64,000 nt of DNA from UMGS1312 sp964631595 (GTDB lineage Bacteria; Bacillota; Clostridia; Oscillospirales; CAG-272). The notes under the pieces are model-generated. The model was not told where the DNA came from, made no database searches, and saw only the letters and a program-made list of their open reading frames with translations. The DNA is taken from NCBI GenBank assembly GCA_964631595.1, contig CAZVXL010000008.1, positions 1 to 64,000 of the forward strand, written 5' to 3'. The first letter of the stretch is position 1, and each line of letters opens with the position of its first letter. Positions 33,449 through 40,764 of this stretch are shown here, piece after piece. Position numbers and translations under genes: made by a program.

Positions 33449-33481
33449 GATACCGGGTATCTGAGATACCGGGTATCTGAG
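33440..33481 (+). repeat. Tandem palindromic repeat after iorB
   Basis: GGTATCTAAGATACC (33440-33454), GGGTATCTGAGATACC (33455-33470) and GGGTATCTGAG (33471-33481) are successive self-complementary units. The first contains the iorB stop codon, so the array probably grew by duplication of the gene end. A 3'-end processing or stability role is possible. Confidence 0.85.
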
Positions 33482-33544
33482 CTTCCGACCGCCCGAGCCG
33501 TCGGCGTGGGAGAGAAAGCAATTATTACAAAGGAGGGCATACCG

Positions 33545-34852
33545 ATGTCCGAAATATACTGGCAAAAAGAAATAGAGACCGCCTCACAGGATCAGCTCCG
33601 CGCATGGCAGAACGAGCGCCTGCTTACCACCGTGAAGCGCGTATGGGACAATGTACCCATGTACAGACAGAGAATGACCGAGGCGGGAGTCGAGGTGGGG
33701 GATATAAAGTCCGTCGACGATCTGTGGAAGCTCCCCTTTACCTGCAAGCAGGATCTCAGAGACACATATCCTTACGGAATGTTTGCCTGCCCTCTTGAGG
33801 ACGTTGTACGTCTTCATGCTTCGAGCGGTACTACGGGCAAGCAGATCGTGGTCGGATATACGAGGGGCGATCTTGAGATATGGGACAACATCTGTGCCCG
33901 TCAGCTCTGCGCGGTCGGCGCGACAGCCTCCGACAAGGTTCACGTATCCTACGGCTACGGCTTGTTCACGGGCGGACTCGGATTGCACGGCGGCGCGCAG
34001 AAGCTCGGCGCGGTGACTATCCCCGTTTCCTCGGGAAATACGGCAAGACAGATCACCATTCTTCAGGACTTCGGTTCTACCGTGCTGTGCTGTACTCCGT
34101 CATATGCCATGTATATAGCGGAGACGCTTCGAAAGAATGACGTTCCTCTTGACAAAATATCGCTGAAGGCGGGTATCTTCGGCGCGGAGCCGTGGACGGA
34201 GGAGATGCGCCGTCAGCTTGAGACCATGCTCGGTATCAAGGCTTACGACGTGTACGGACTTACCGAGATCATGGGCCCCGGTGTGGCATATGAGTGCTCG
34301 GAGCAAAACGGTATGCACGTAAACGAGGATCACTTTATCATAGAGATAGTCGATCCCGAGACCGGTATGCCTCTGCCTGAGGGACAGCAGGGTGAGATCG
34401 TATTCTCCTGCATTACCAAGGAGGCGTTCCCGCTGCTCCGTTACCGTACAAGAGATATCGGTATGGTCACGAGAAAGAAGTGCTCCTGCGGCAGAAGCTT
34501 CGTGAGAATGTCCAAGCCCATGGGCAGAACGGACGATATGCTCATAATCAGAGGCGTAAACGTATTCCCCAGCCAGATCGAGACTGTGCTGCTGAATATG
34601 GGCTACACCCCGAATTACCTTATCCATGTTGACCGCGTGAACAATCTTGACACGGTCTGCATCGACGTAGAGATGAATCCGGAGACGTTCTCCGACACGG
34701 TCGCGGATATCACTGCGGCGGAAAGAGCGCTTGAGGGTGAGATCAAATCGCTTCTCGGCGTTGCCGCTGACGTCAGACTTGTCTCCCCCGGCTCGATCGA
34801 GCGTTCTCAGGGCAAGGCTGTCCGCGTTATCGACAAGCGCAAGCTTCACTGA
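33545..34852 (+). CDS. paaK: Phenylacetate-CoA ligase, second copy
   Basis: A 435-residue paralogue of the protein at 29711. It has the same P-loop HASSGTTGKQIVVGYTRGDL, SYGYGLFTGGLGLHGGAQKLG, YDVYGLTEIMGPGVAYECSE, LRYRTRDIGMV and GRTDDMLIIRGVNVFPSQIE. Divergence is clear throughout, so the two probably differ in acid preference (for example phenyl- versus indolyl- or hydroxyphenylacetate). AAGGAGG is seven bases before ATG at 33545. A strong terminator follows (34896-34927). Confidence 0.93.
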   Translation: MSEIYWQKEIETASQDQLRAWQNERLLTTVKRVWDNVPMYRQRMTEAGVEVGDIKSVDDLWKLPFTCKQDLRDTYPYGMFACPLEDVVRLHASSGTTGKQIVVGYTRGDLEIWDNICARQLCAVGATASDKVHVSYGYGLFTGGLGLHGGAQKLGAVTIPVSSGNTARQITILQDFGSTVLCCTPSYAMYIAETLRKNDVPLDKISLKAGIFGAEPWTEEMRRQLETMLGIKAYDVYGLTEIMGPGVAYECSEQNGMHVNEDHFIIEIVDPETGMPLPEGQQGEIVFSCITKEAFPLLRYRTRDIGMVTRKKCSCGRSFVRMSKPMGRTDDMLIIRGVNVFPSQIETVLLNMGYTPNYLIHVDRVNNLDTVCIDVEMNPETFSDTVADITAAERALEGEIKSLLGVAADVRLVSPGSIERSQGKAVRVIDKRKLH

Positions 34853-34895
34853 GAGGTGACATATCCCCGCGAGCATTAATATACTGATACAGGTG

Positions 34896-34927
34896 CGGCA
34901 GTGGCTATACCACTGCCGTGATTTTTT
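34896..34927 (+). terminator. Terminator of the ior-paaK operon
   Basis: CGGCAGTGG (34896-34904) and CCACTGCCG (34910-34918) with a 5-nt loop, then TG and TTTTTT. It ends just 14 bp before the mgtC start. Confidence 0.92.
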
Positions 34928-34941
34928 CGGGGGATATTGAT

Positions 34942-35718
34942 ATGCGGGAGATATACGGGTATCTTGCGGAGCTTAATGCCGCATCGGTTTGCTTCAGGCT
35001 CGCTCTGGCGGTGCTCCTCGGCGGGATGATCGGAGCGGAGCGGGAGCATCGAGGGAAGGCGGCGGGGCTTCGCACGCACATCTTCGTGGCGCTCGGTGCG
35101 GCGATGAGCGCGATGCTCGGGGTCTATATTTCCGAGATATACGGATCCGCCGCCGACGTGACGCGTATGTCGGCGCAGGTGATCTCCGGAATCGGATTTC
35201 TCGGCGCGGGCACGATACTTGTGCGGCATCGGTCGTTTATTACCGGACTGACTACAGCCGCATGCATCTGGACGACGGGTATTATCGGGCTTGCCGTCGG
35301 CTACGGCTTCTATGAGCCCGCGATCGTATGCGCGGCGGTCATGCCGATCATCGCGGGAGGGAGAGCGCGGCGCGGGAGCGTGCAGAGCCCGAGGCGGGAG
35401 GACGGCGATCGCGCGAAGCCCGAGACGGCGTGCCCGTGCGTTTCCCTCGGTGTCCGCAGCTCTGTGTTCGTGCAGAGTCAGAGGCGGCGCTTGCGGCGCT
35501 GCCCTCGGAGAAGGAGAACGGCGCACTGCCGCTCCCAGCGGTGGCAAAGCTCCTTTCGCGCGCGCTGTCTGCCGCCCTCTCGGAGAGTGAGCGTCAGGCG
35601 CACCTCGATTCCCTGCGGATCCTCGGACACCGAAAAGAAGCATCGGCACACGGCGCGGCTGTCATCGGCTGTCAGAGTCTCGAAATACTCCGCGGCGCGC
35701 TCCGCCGCCGAGCGGTAG
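34942..35718 (+). CDS. mgtC: MgtC/SapB-family membrane protein with doubtful C-terminus
   Basis: Residues 1-145 are a typical MgtC membrane domain: RLALAVLLGGMIGAEREHRGKAAGLRTHI (conserved GxERE and GLRTH), VGA-like GAAMSAMLG, RMSAQVISGIGFLGAGTILV (conserved QVISGIGFLGAG), LTTAACIWTTGIIGLAVGYG. After residue 145 the frame becomes an Arg/Ser-rich string unlike the usual soluble domain, and an opposite-strand frame with better protein-like character covers this part. A frameshift or a truncated gene is likely, so the stop at 35718 is uncertain. MgtC proteins adjust F-ATPase activity or Mg homeostasis. Start chosen at 34942 after GGGGGAT. Confidence 0.7.
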   Translation: MREIYGYLAELNAASVCFRLALAVLLGGMIGAEREHRGKAAGLRTHIFVALGAAMSAMLGVYISEIYGSAADVTRMSAQVISGIGFLGAGTILVRHRSFITGLTTAACIWTTGIIGLAVGYGFYEPAIVCAAVMPIIAGGRARRGSVQSPRREDGDRAKPETACPCVSLGVRSSVFVQSQRRRLRRCPRRRRTAHCRSQRWQSSFRARCLPPSRRVSVRRTSIPCGSSDTEKKHRHTARLSSAVRVSKYSAARSAAER

Positions 35719-35825
35719 AAGCCGTTTATAAGGGCAACGCCGTCCCCCGAAAATTCCGGATACGCCACCGCGTAGCCCCTGCCCGTGAGTGCTCTTGTCA
35801 AATACAAAAAATCACCCCCGAACAA
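35478..35825 (-). pseudogene. Opposite-strand open frame overlapping the mgtC 3' end
   Basis: A 115-codon frame whose first 85 residues look protein-like (GYAVAYPEFSGDGVALINGF, AAEYFETLTADDSRAVCRCF, SVSEDPQGIEVRLTLTLREG), then turning into an Arg-rich tail. The only start is TTG inside the loop of the terminator at 35806-35847, with no ribosome site. It is probably a remnant of a gene downstream of truB, invaded or overrun by mgtC. The alternative, that mgtC continues on the plus strand and this frame is chance, cannot be excluded. Confidence 0.35.
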
Positions 35826-35847
35826 TGTATTCCGGAGGTGATATTTT
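35806..35847. terminator. Terminator of the rbfA-nrnA-truB operon
   Basis: ATCACC (35811-35816) pairs with GGTGAT (35837-35842), with CCG/CGG inside; the minus strand continues into TTTTTT and the plus strand into ATTTTT, so it works in both directions. Confidence 0.82.
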
Positions 35848-35856
35848 TATGAGGTA

Positions 35857-36774
35857 TTACAGCAGGAGCTGTTTTACGGGCTTTATAGCGGGCCCGTCGG
35901 GAAAATCGTCAACTCTGCCGATGGCAAAAAAGCTATCCCCGTGATAAAGGCGGACGAAGGTCCCGAGCGGGAGGCTTTTGCCGAGCTTTTTCAGATATAT
36001 CTCCGTGCCGCTGTGAGCCAGTCTTGAGTAGAAATCCCCGAGGTGTACCGCGGGGAAATCAGGAAACAGACCGTCGGCAGGGAGGACGAGCCCCGCTCTC
36101 TCGGGTGCTTCCATGGAATCGAGCTCCTCTATCGTGTGAGCGGCGGAGAGATCGAACGCGCCCGCTCTTGTCCGTCTGAGGCTTGCCATTGCGCCGCCGC
36201 AGCCGAGCCGCCGCCCGATATCGGCGCAAAGCGTGCGAATGTAGGTGCCCTTGGTGCACTCAACGCAAAGGCGGTACAGATCGTGCTCCAGCCTTTCGCA
36301 GGAGATGCTCCGAATTACCACGCGGCGCGGCTTCCGTTCGACCTCGCCGCCCTCGCGCGCGATATCCACCATTTTGCGGCCGCCCACCTTGAGCGCGCTG
36401 TACATTGGCGGGATCTGGTCGTAATCTCCCAAGAACGACATCACCGCCTCACGCACCGCCTCCTCACTCGGGATATCGGAGCAACGGCGAAGCACCGTGC
36501 CCGTCGTATCCTCCGTATCCGTCTCAATTCCGAGGCGCAGAGTGGCAACGTATTCCTTGTCCTCGGAGAGCAGGAAATCCGCCGCCTTGACCGCGCGACC
36601 GAGCAGTACCGGCAGAACTCCCGTCGCCATCGGATCGAGAGTGCCGGTGTGACCGACCTTCTTGGTGTTGAACATTCGCCGCAGTATTTGAATTATCCTG
36701 TACGAGGTAACGCCCTCGTGCTTATCTATGACTATAATGCCGAACGGCTCGCCCGTGCCATGGCTGTTATTCAT
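35857..36774 (-). CDS. truB: tRNA pseudouridine-55 synthase
   Basis: TruB, 305 residues, isomerises uridine 55 in the T-loop of tRNAs. DKHEGVTSYRIIQILRR, KKVGHTGTLDPMATGVLPVLLGRA with the catalytic Asp in GTLDPMATG (about residue 47), DKEYVATLRLG, PPMYSALKVGG and GTYIRTLCADIGRRLG are all present. The C-terminal PUA-like part is short but complete. ATG overlaps the nrnA stop by eight bases, as expected for an rbfA-nrnA-truB operon common in Firmicutes. Confidence 0.95.
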   Translation of the reverse strand: MNNSHGTGEPFGIIVIDKHEGVTSYRIIQILRRMFNTKKVGHTGTLDPMATGVLPVLLGRAVKAADFLLSEDKEYVATLRLGIETDTEDTTGTVLRRCSDIPSEEAVREAVMSFLGDYDQIPPMYSALKVGGRKMVDIAREGGEVERKPRRVVIRSISCERLEHDLYRLCVECTKGTYIRTLCADIGRRLGCGGAMASLRRTRAGAFDLSAAHTIEELDSMEAPERAGLVLPADGLFPDFPAVHLGDFYSRLAHSGTEIYLKKLGKSLPLGTFVRLYHGDSFFAIGRVDDFPDGPAIKPVKQLLL

Positions 36775-37810
36775 TGCCTACCTCCGCTTCAAGTGCTTCT
36801 CCGAATACCCTTTCCGTGATGCGGACAGCCTCATCGGCACTCTCCGCAGTGAGTCGGAAGCCGGCGGCGCGCCTGTGACCTCCGCCGAGCAGCTTTGATG
36901 CGGGTGCGGACACGTCGAAATCGCAGTTTGCTCTGGAGGAGCCGCGCCATACCGAATCGGCTGCCTCCCTGAGAGCGATGCCCGCCACCGTTCCCTCTAT
37001 CGAGCGCACGCAGTCCACCATTCCGCCGAAATCGTCGATCCGCAGTCCCGCCTCCGCCATCTCGGCGGCGCTTACCGCGGATACGGCGATCCTGCCGCCG
37101 CAGATGTACCGCAGACCGCGGTAGGTGAGCTGTCTTACGAGAATATCCTTCTTTGTAACGCAGTCGAAAAGCGCGGCGGATATGTCCGAGGTCGTCATGC
37201 CGTCAATGGGTGCACTGCCTCCGAGGGGGGCATCCTTCAGCCTGTCGCATATCATGGCTGCCGCCGAGAACGCCTCAGGTGATGCGTTTGCGTATTTGAA
37301 GCTGCCCGTATCCGAGGATATCGCGGCAAAAAGCCTGCGGAGCACGCCCGACACGTCGCCCGATACGGCGTGCATCGCCTCAAGCTCCTCAAGCAGTGAC
37401 AGTATCACAAGCCCCGCCGCCGCCGCTCCCGAATAGAGCACGTGGGGGGAGTACGGGGTACAGCTCTCATGATGATCGAAGGAGAGCGCCACGCACTTTG
37501 CAAGGTGCTCAAGCTCCCCGAGCTGAGACGGGGAGGCTGTATCCACGGAGAGCAGGAGCTCGTACTCTGCCTCCGCCCCCGCCGTATACGAGGTATCCGT
37601 GTCCCCGAGAATGAACGAGAGCCGCTTCGGAACGGGGGAGGGGGTGATTACCCTGCCGTCTCCTCCCGTGAGCTTCAGCAGCTCGGCAAGTGCGGCGGCG
37701 GAGCCGAGCGCATCGCCGTCGGGATTCACGTGGCAGAGGATCATAGCTCGCTTTCCGCAGATCTCCCTTGCCGCCTCGTGAACGGATACGGGACGGATAT
37801 CCTTATTCAT
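36767..37810 (-). CDS. nrnA: Bifunctional oligoribonuclease / PAP phosphatase NrnA
   Basis: A 347-residue DHH-DHHA1 phosphodiesterase. CHVNPDGDALGSAAAL carries the first metal-binding aspartates, SVDTASPSQLGEL and FDHHESC the DHH motif, and KLLGGGHRRAAGFRL the C-terminal GGGH substrate-binding motif. The family degrades short RNA oligonucleotides and 3'-phosphoadenosine 5'-phosphate in the cytoplasm. The C-terminus reads to residue 347. Start at 37810 follows the common MNKDI opening; it overlaps rbfA by eight bases. An upstream ATG ten codons earlier is inside rbfA and less likely. Confidence 0.93.
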   Translation of the reverse strand: MNKDIRPVSVHEAAREICGKRAMILCHVNPDGDALGSAAALAELLKLTGGDGRVITPSPVPKRLSFILGDTDTSYTAGAEAEYELLLSVDTASPSQLGELEHLAKCVALSFDHHESCTPYSPHVLYSGAAAAGLVILSLLEELEAMHAVSGDVSGVLRRLFAAISSDTGSFKYANASPEAFSAAAMICDRLKDAPLGGSAPIDGMTTSDISAALFDCVTKKDILVRQLTYRGLRYICGGRIAVSAVSAAEMAEAGLRIDDFGGMVDCVRSIEGTVAGIALREAADSVWRGSSRANCDFDVSAPASKLLGGGHRRAAGFRLTAESADEAVRITERVFGEALEAEVGNE

Positions 37811-38177
37811 CGTCCCCGACCTCGCCGTCGGTGAGCTCATCCGAAACGGAACGGAGAAGCTCGGATATGTGCGCGCCTCTCTCCACCGAGTGATCGTACA
37901 CGAAGGTTATCTCGGGAGTGATCCTGAGATTCAAAGCCTGCGCCAGCCGTGAACGCACAAAGGACGATGCACTGCGAAGTCCCTTCGCAAGCTCCTTTTC
38001 GTCAGCCTCCCCAATCACGGAATAAAATACCTTCGCGTATTTGAGGTCGGGGGTGACGTCCGCTCCGGTCACCGTGAGCATTACCCCGTCAAGGCGGGGA
38101 TCCTTGATATCTCTTACGATGACGGCGGTCTCCGCCGCTACCGCATCGTTTATTCTGTCTCTCCTGTATTTTGACAT
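37803..38177 (-). CDS. rbfA: Ribosome-binding factor A
   Basis: RbfA, 124 residues, a 30S maturation factor acting near 16S rRNA helix 1. Motifs: RRDRINDAVAAETAVIVRDIKDPRLDGVMLTVTGADVTPDLKYAKVFYS (read as DPRL...VTGADVTPDLKYAKVF) and LRSASSFVRSRLAQALNLRITPEITFVYD with the KH-like fold. It starts the operon with nrnA and truB from the promoter at 38209-38238. AAGGGTAGAG precedes ATG. Confidence 0.95.
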   Translation of the reverse strand: MSKYRRDRINDAVAAETAVIVRDIKDPRLDGVMLTVTGADVTPDLKYAKVFYSVIGEADEKELAKGLRSASSFVRSRLAQALNLRITPEITFVYDHSVERGAHISELLRSVSDELTDGEVGDDE

Positions 38178-38208
38178 ATCTCTACCCTTTCAAGTACCTT
38201 GATGCTAT

Positions 38209-38238
38209 ATTTTATCACAAACAGAGCCGCCGTGTCAA
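38209..38238 (-). promoter_or_regulatory. Promoter of rbfA-nrnA-truB
   Basis: Minus-strand TTGACA (38233-38238), 18 bp, TAAAAT (38209-38214). Confidence 0.82.
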
Positions 38239-38302
38239 TGGGGCGCAGTGCCGCCCGTTTTTCGGGAGATGCAATATAAATTCGGGGAGGCGGCGTATTT
38301 GC

Positions 38303-38331
38303 TTGATTTTTTGTGCGTTATATGGTAAAAT
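38303..38331 (+). promoter_or_regulatory. Promoter of the OPT-PqqD unit
   Basis: TTGATT (38303-38308), 17 bp, TAAAAT (38326-38331). Confidence 0.83.
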
Positions 38332-38396
38332 AACAAAGTATACTGTCCGTGCGAGTCGCGGGCAGGATCAATACTGTTTCGGAAGGAAATTATATT

Positions 38397-40301
38397 ATGG
38401 AAGAAAAGAATACGTTCCGCCCTTATATTCCGGCTTCTGCGATAACGCCGGAGCTGACTGTCACGTCGATAATCATGGGCGTGATCCTTGCGGTCGTCTT
38501 CGGAGCCGCAAATGCGTATCTCGGACTGCGCGTGGGAATGACCGTATCCGCATCTATCCCCGCCGCCGTTATCGCAATGGGCGTTATTCGTGTGGTGATG
38601 CGGAAAAATTCCATTCTTGAAAGCAATATCGTTCAGACTGTCGGCTCTGCCGGAGAATCCGTAGCCGCCGGCGCGATATTCACCCTGCCTGCGCTCTTTC
38701 TCTGGGCGAGTGAGGGAAAAATGGAGAAGCCGAGCCTTGTCGGTATCACTCTTATCGCTCTCATCGGCGGACTTCTCGGTGTGTTCTTTATGATCCCGCT
38801 CCGCAATGCCCTTATAGTCCGTGAGCACAACACCCTCCCTTATCCCGAGGGACACGCCTGCGCGGAGGTGCTCCTTGCAGGTGAAAAGGGCGGCGCGAAC
38901 GCCTCCACGGTGTTTGCCGGAATGGGCATTTCCGCCGTATTCAAATTCATCATTGACGGACTGAAGCTTGTCCCCGGTGAGATCACCGTCCACGGCGCAA
39001 GGAGATACCCTGCGGCTGTCGGAACGCAGATCTATCCCGCAGTGGCAAGCGTAGGCTATATCTGCGGCCCGAGGATATCCTCGTATATGTTTGCCGGAGG
39101 CGTGCTGAGCTGGATGGTGCTCATCCCCATGCTTGTACTTTTCGGCGGCTCGTATTCCATGGCAGGTGAGAAGACCGTGGCGGAGCTTTTCGCGACGGGA
39201 GGCCCCTCTGGCGTGTGGAGCACGTACATTCGCTACATCGGTGCGGGCGCTCTTGCTGCCGGCGGTATCATCAGCCTTGTGAAATCTCTCCCCCTCATTA
39301 TCCGCACCTTCCGTGATGCGGTAAAGGGTATCGGAATGAAGAACGGCTCGGGAGAGCGCACTGCCGAGGATATCAGCATGAAGGCTGTGCTTATCGCAAT
39401 ACTTGTGCTCACTCTTGCCGTATGGCTCGTGCCGGCTATCCCCGTATCTCTTGTCGGAGCTGTAATAGTAGTGATCTTCGGCTTCTTCTTTGCCACGGTA
39501 TCCTCCAGAATGGTGGGACTTGTGGGAAGCAGTAACAATCCCGTATCGGGCATGGCGATAGCTACGCTCCTTATTGCAACGATGATCCTCAAGCTCACCG
39601 GAGAGGCGGGCGCATCGGGTATGCAGGCGGCAATAGCCATCGGCTCCATCATCTGCATCGTATCCGCGATAGCCGGAGATACGTCGCAGGATCTTAAGAC
39701 GGGATATCTCCTCGGAGCAACTCCGAAAAAACAGCAGATCGGTGAGGTGATAGGCGTTATCGCCTCCGCGCTTGCGATCGGAGCTACGCTCTATCTTCTT
39801 GACAGCGCATGGGGCTTCGGCTCGGAGGAGCTTGCGGCACCGCAGGCGACTCTTATGAAGATGGTCATCGAGGGGGTTATGAACGGCGATCTGCCGTGGG
39901 GACTTGTGTTCGTCGGCGTGTTTATCGCAGTGGTGGTCGAGATAGTCGGAATACCGGTGCTCCCGTTCGCTATCGGCGTATATCTGCCCGTTCAGCTCAA
40001 CACCTGCATCATGGTGGGCGGACTTGTGCGCCTTGCATTTGACAGAATGAAGGACAGCGAGCGGAGAGAAAGAGTGACTCAGGACGGAGTTCTGTTCTGC
40101 TCCGGTATGATAGCGGGAGAGGGACTTGTCGGTATCCTGCTTGCGGTGCTTGCCGTATTCAACGTGGGCAGTGTGATCGACATTTCCGGACTGCTCGGTC
40201 TCCCCGTATGGGCGCAGAACGTCGGCAGCCTCGTGGTATTTGCGCTGATAATACTCTGTCTTTTGAAGTTCAGCCTTTGGAAGAAGCAGCCGAAGGACTG
40301 A
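38397..40301 (+). CDS. OPT-family oligopeptide transporter
   Basis: A 634-residue transporter with about 15 hydrophobic segments. ELTVTSIIMGVILAVVFGAANAYLGLRVGMTVSASIPAAV (read as the ends ELTVTSIIMG and YLGLRVGMTVSASIPAAV) and VQTVGSAGESVAAGAIFTLPAL, NTLPYPEGHACAEVLLAGE and SNNPVSGMAIATLLIAT are hallmarks of the prokaryotic OPT family. These carriers are predicted to take up peptides or metal chelates. GGAAGGAA is before ATG at 38397. Ten base pairs separate it from the PqqD-like gene. Confidence 0.93.
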   Translation: MEEKNTFRPYIPASAITPELTVTSIIMGVILAVVFGAANAYLGLRVGMTVSASIPAAVIAMGVIRVVMRKNSILESNIVQTVGSAGESVAAGAIFTLPALFLWASEGKMEKPSLVGITLIALIGGLLGVFFMIPLRNALIVREHNTLPYPEGHACAEVLLAGEKGGANASTVFAGMGISAVFKFIIDGLKLVPGEITVHGARRYPAAVGTQIYPAVASVGYICGPRISSYMFAGGVLSWMVLIPMLVLFGGSYSMAGEKTVAELFATGGPSGVWSTYIRYIGAGALAAGGIISLVKSLPLIIRTFRDAVKGIGMKNGSGERTAEDISMKAVLIAILVLTLAVWLVPAIPVSLVGAVIVVIFGFFFATVSSRMVGLVGSSNNPVSGMAIATLLIATMILKLTGEAGASGMQAAIAIGSIICIVSAIAGDTSQDLKTGYLLGATPKKQQIGEVIGVIASALAIGATLYLLDSAWGFGSEELAAPQATLMKMVIEGVMNGDLPWGLVFVGVFIAVVVEIVGIPVLPFAIGVYLPVQLNTCIMVGGLVRLAFDRMKDSERRERVTQDGVLFCSGMIAGEGLVGILLAVLAVFNVGSVIDISGLLGLPVWAQNVGSLVVFALIILCLLKFSLWKKQPKD

Positions 40302-40311
40302 GATACCCGAT

Positions 40312-40686
40312 ATGAAGAAAAGAAGGATCGTTATTCCCGAGAATTATCTTGAAAGGATCCCGGTGCACAGCGACAGTGTAAGGTGGAGCGCGGACGGAGA
40401 CGGTGCGGTGACCCTTGAGATCGAAAACAAGGGATGCTTCAACAGGATAGCACAGCTTCTTATTCGGAAGCCGAAGCACAGCTTCATACATCTTGACGCT
40501 CTCGGAAGCTTTGTCTGGCAGAGGATCGACGGAAAGAGGAGCATCACCGAGCTCGGAGAGCTCGTGGACGGCGCCTTCGGAGAGGAGGCTTCTCCGATCT
40601 ACGAAAGGCTTGCCTCGTATTTTCGGATACTTGAGAGCTACGGCTTTGTGGGCTGGGGTGATGCCTCGGAGACGGAGAGCGAGTGA
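40312..40686 (+). CDS. PqqD-like peptide-binding protein
   Basis: A 124-residue protein containing a PqqD fold from about residue 55 (HSFIHLDALGSFVWQRIDGKRSITELGELVDGAFG; key points are LD-x-x-G-x-x-V-W and the D-G-x-x-x-I-x-E-L turn). PqqD domains hold the leader peptide of ribosomally made peptide natural products for a radical SAM partner. Here no radical SAM or precursor gene is next to it; instead it directly follows an OPT transporter. It may be a peptide-recognition partner of the transporter, or serve an enzyme encoded elsewhere. Confidence 0.82.
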   Translation: MKKRRIVIPENYLERIPVHSDSVRWSADGDGAVTLEIENKGCFNRIAQLLIRKPKHSFIHLDALGSFVWQRIDGKRSITELGELVDGAFGEEASPIYERLASYFRILESYGFVGWGDASETESE

Positions 40687-40764
40687 TGATGCGCGCTGTC
40701 GGCGCACGGTCGGCGCGTGCAAAGCATAAAAGATACAATAATTGCAAGTGAGCAGGAGGAAAAC

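Noticed and set aside
33440..33481. CRISPR-like array
   Set aside because: Units are adjacent without spacers, only two and a half copies, and no cas genes are near.
35857..36819. Plus-strand frame of about 258 codons opposite truB
   Set aside because: It overlaps truB in antisense; truB has complete catalytic motifs and sits in a conserved operon.
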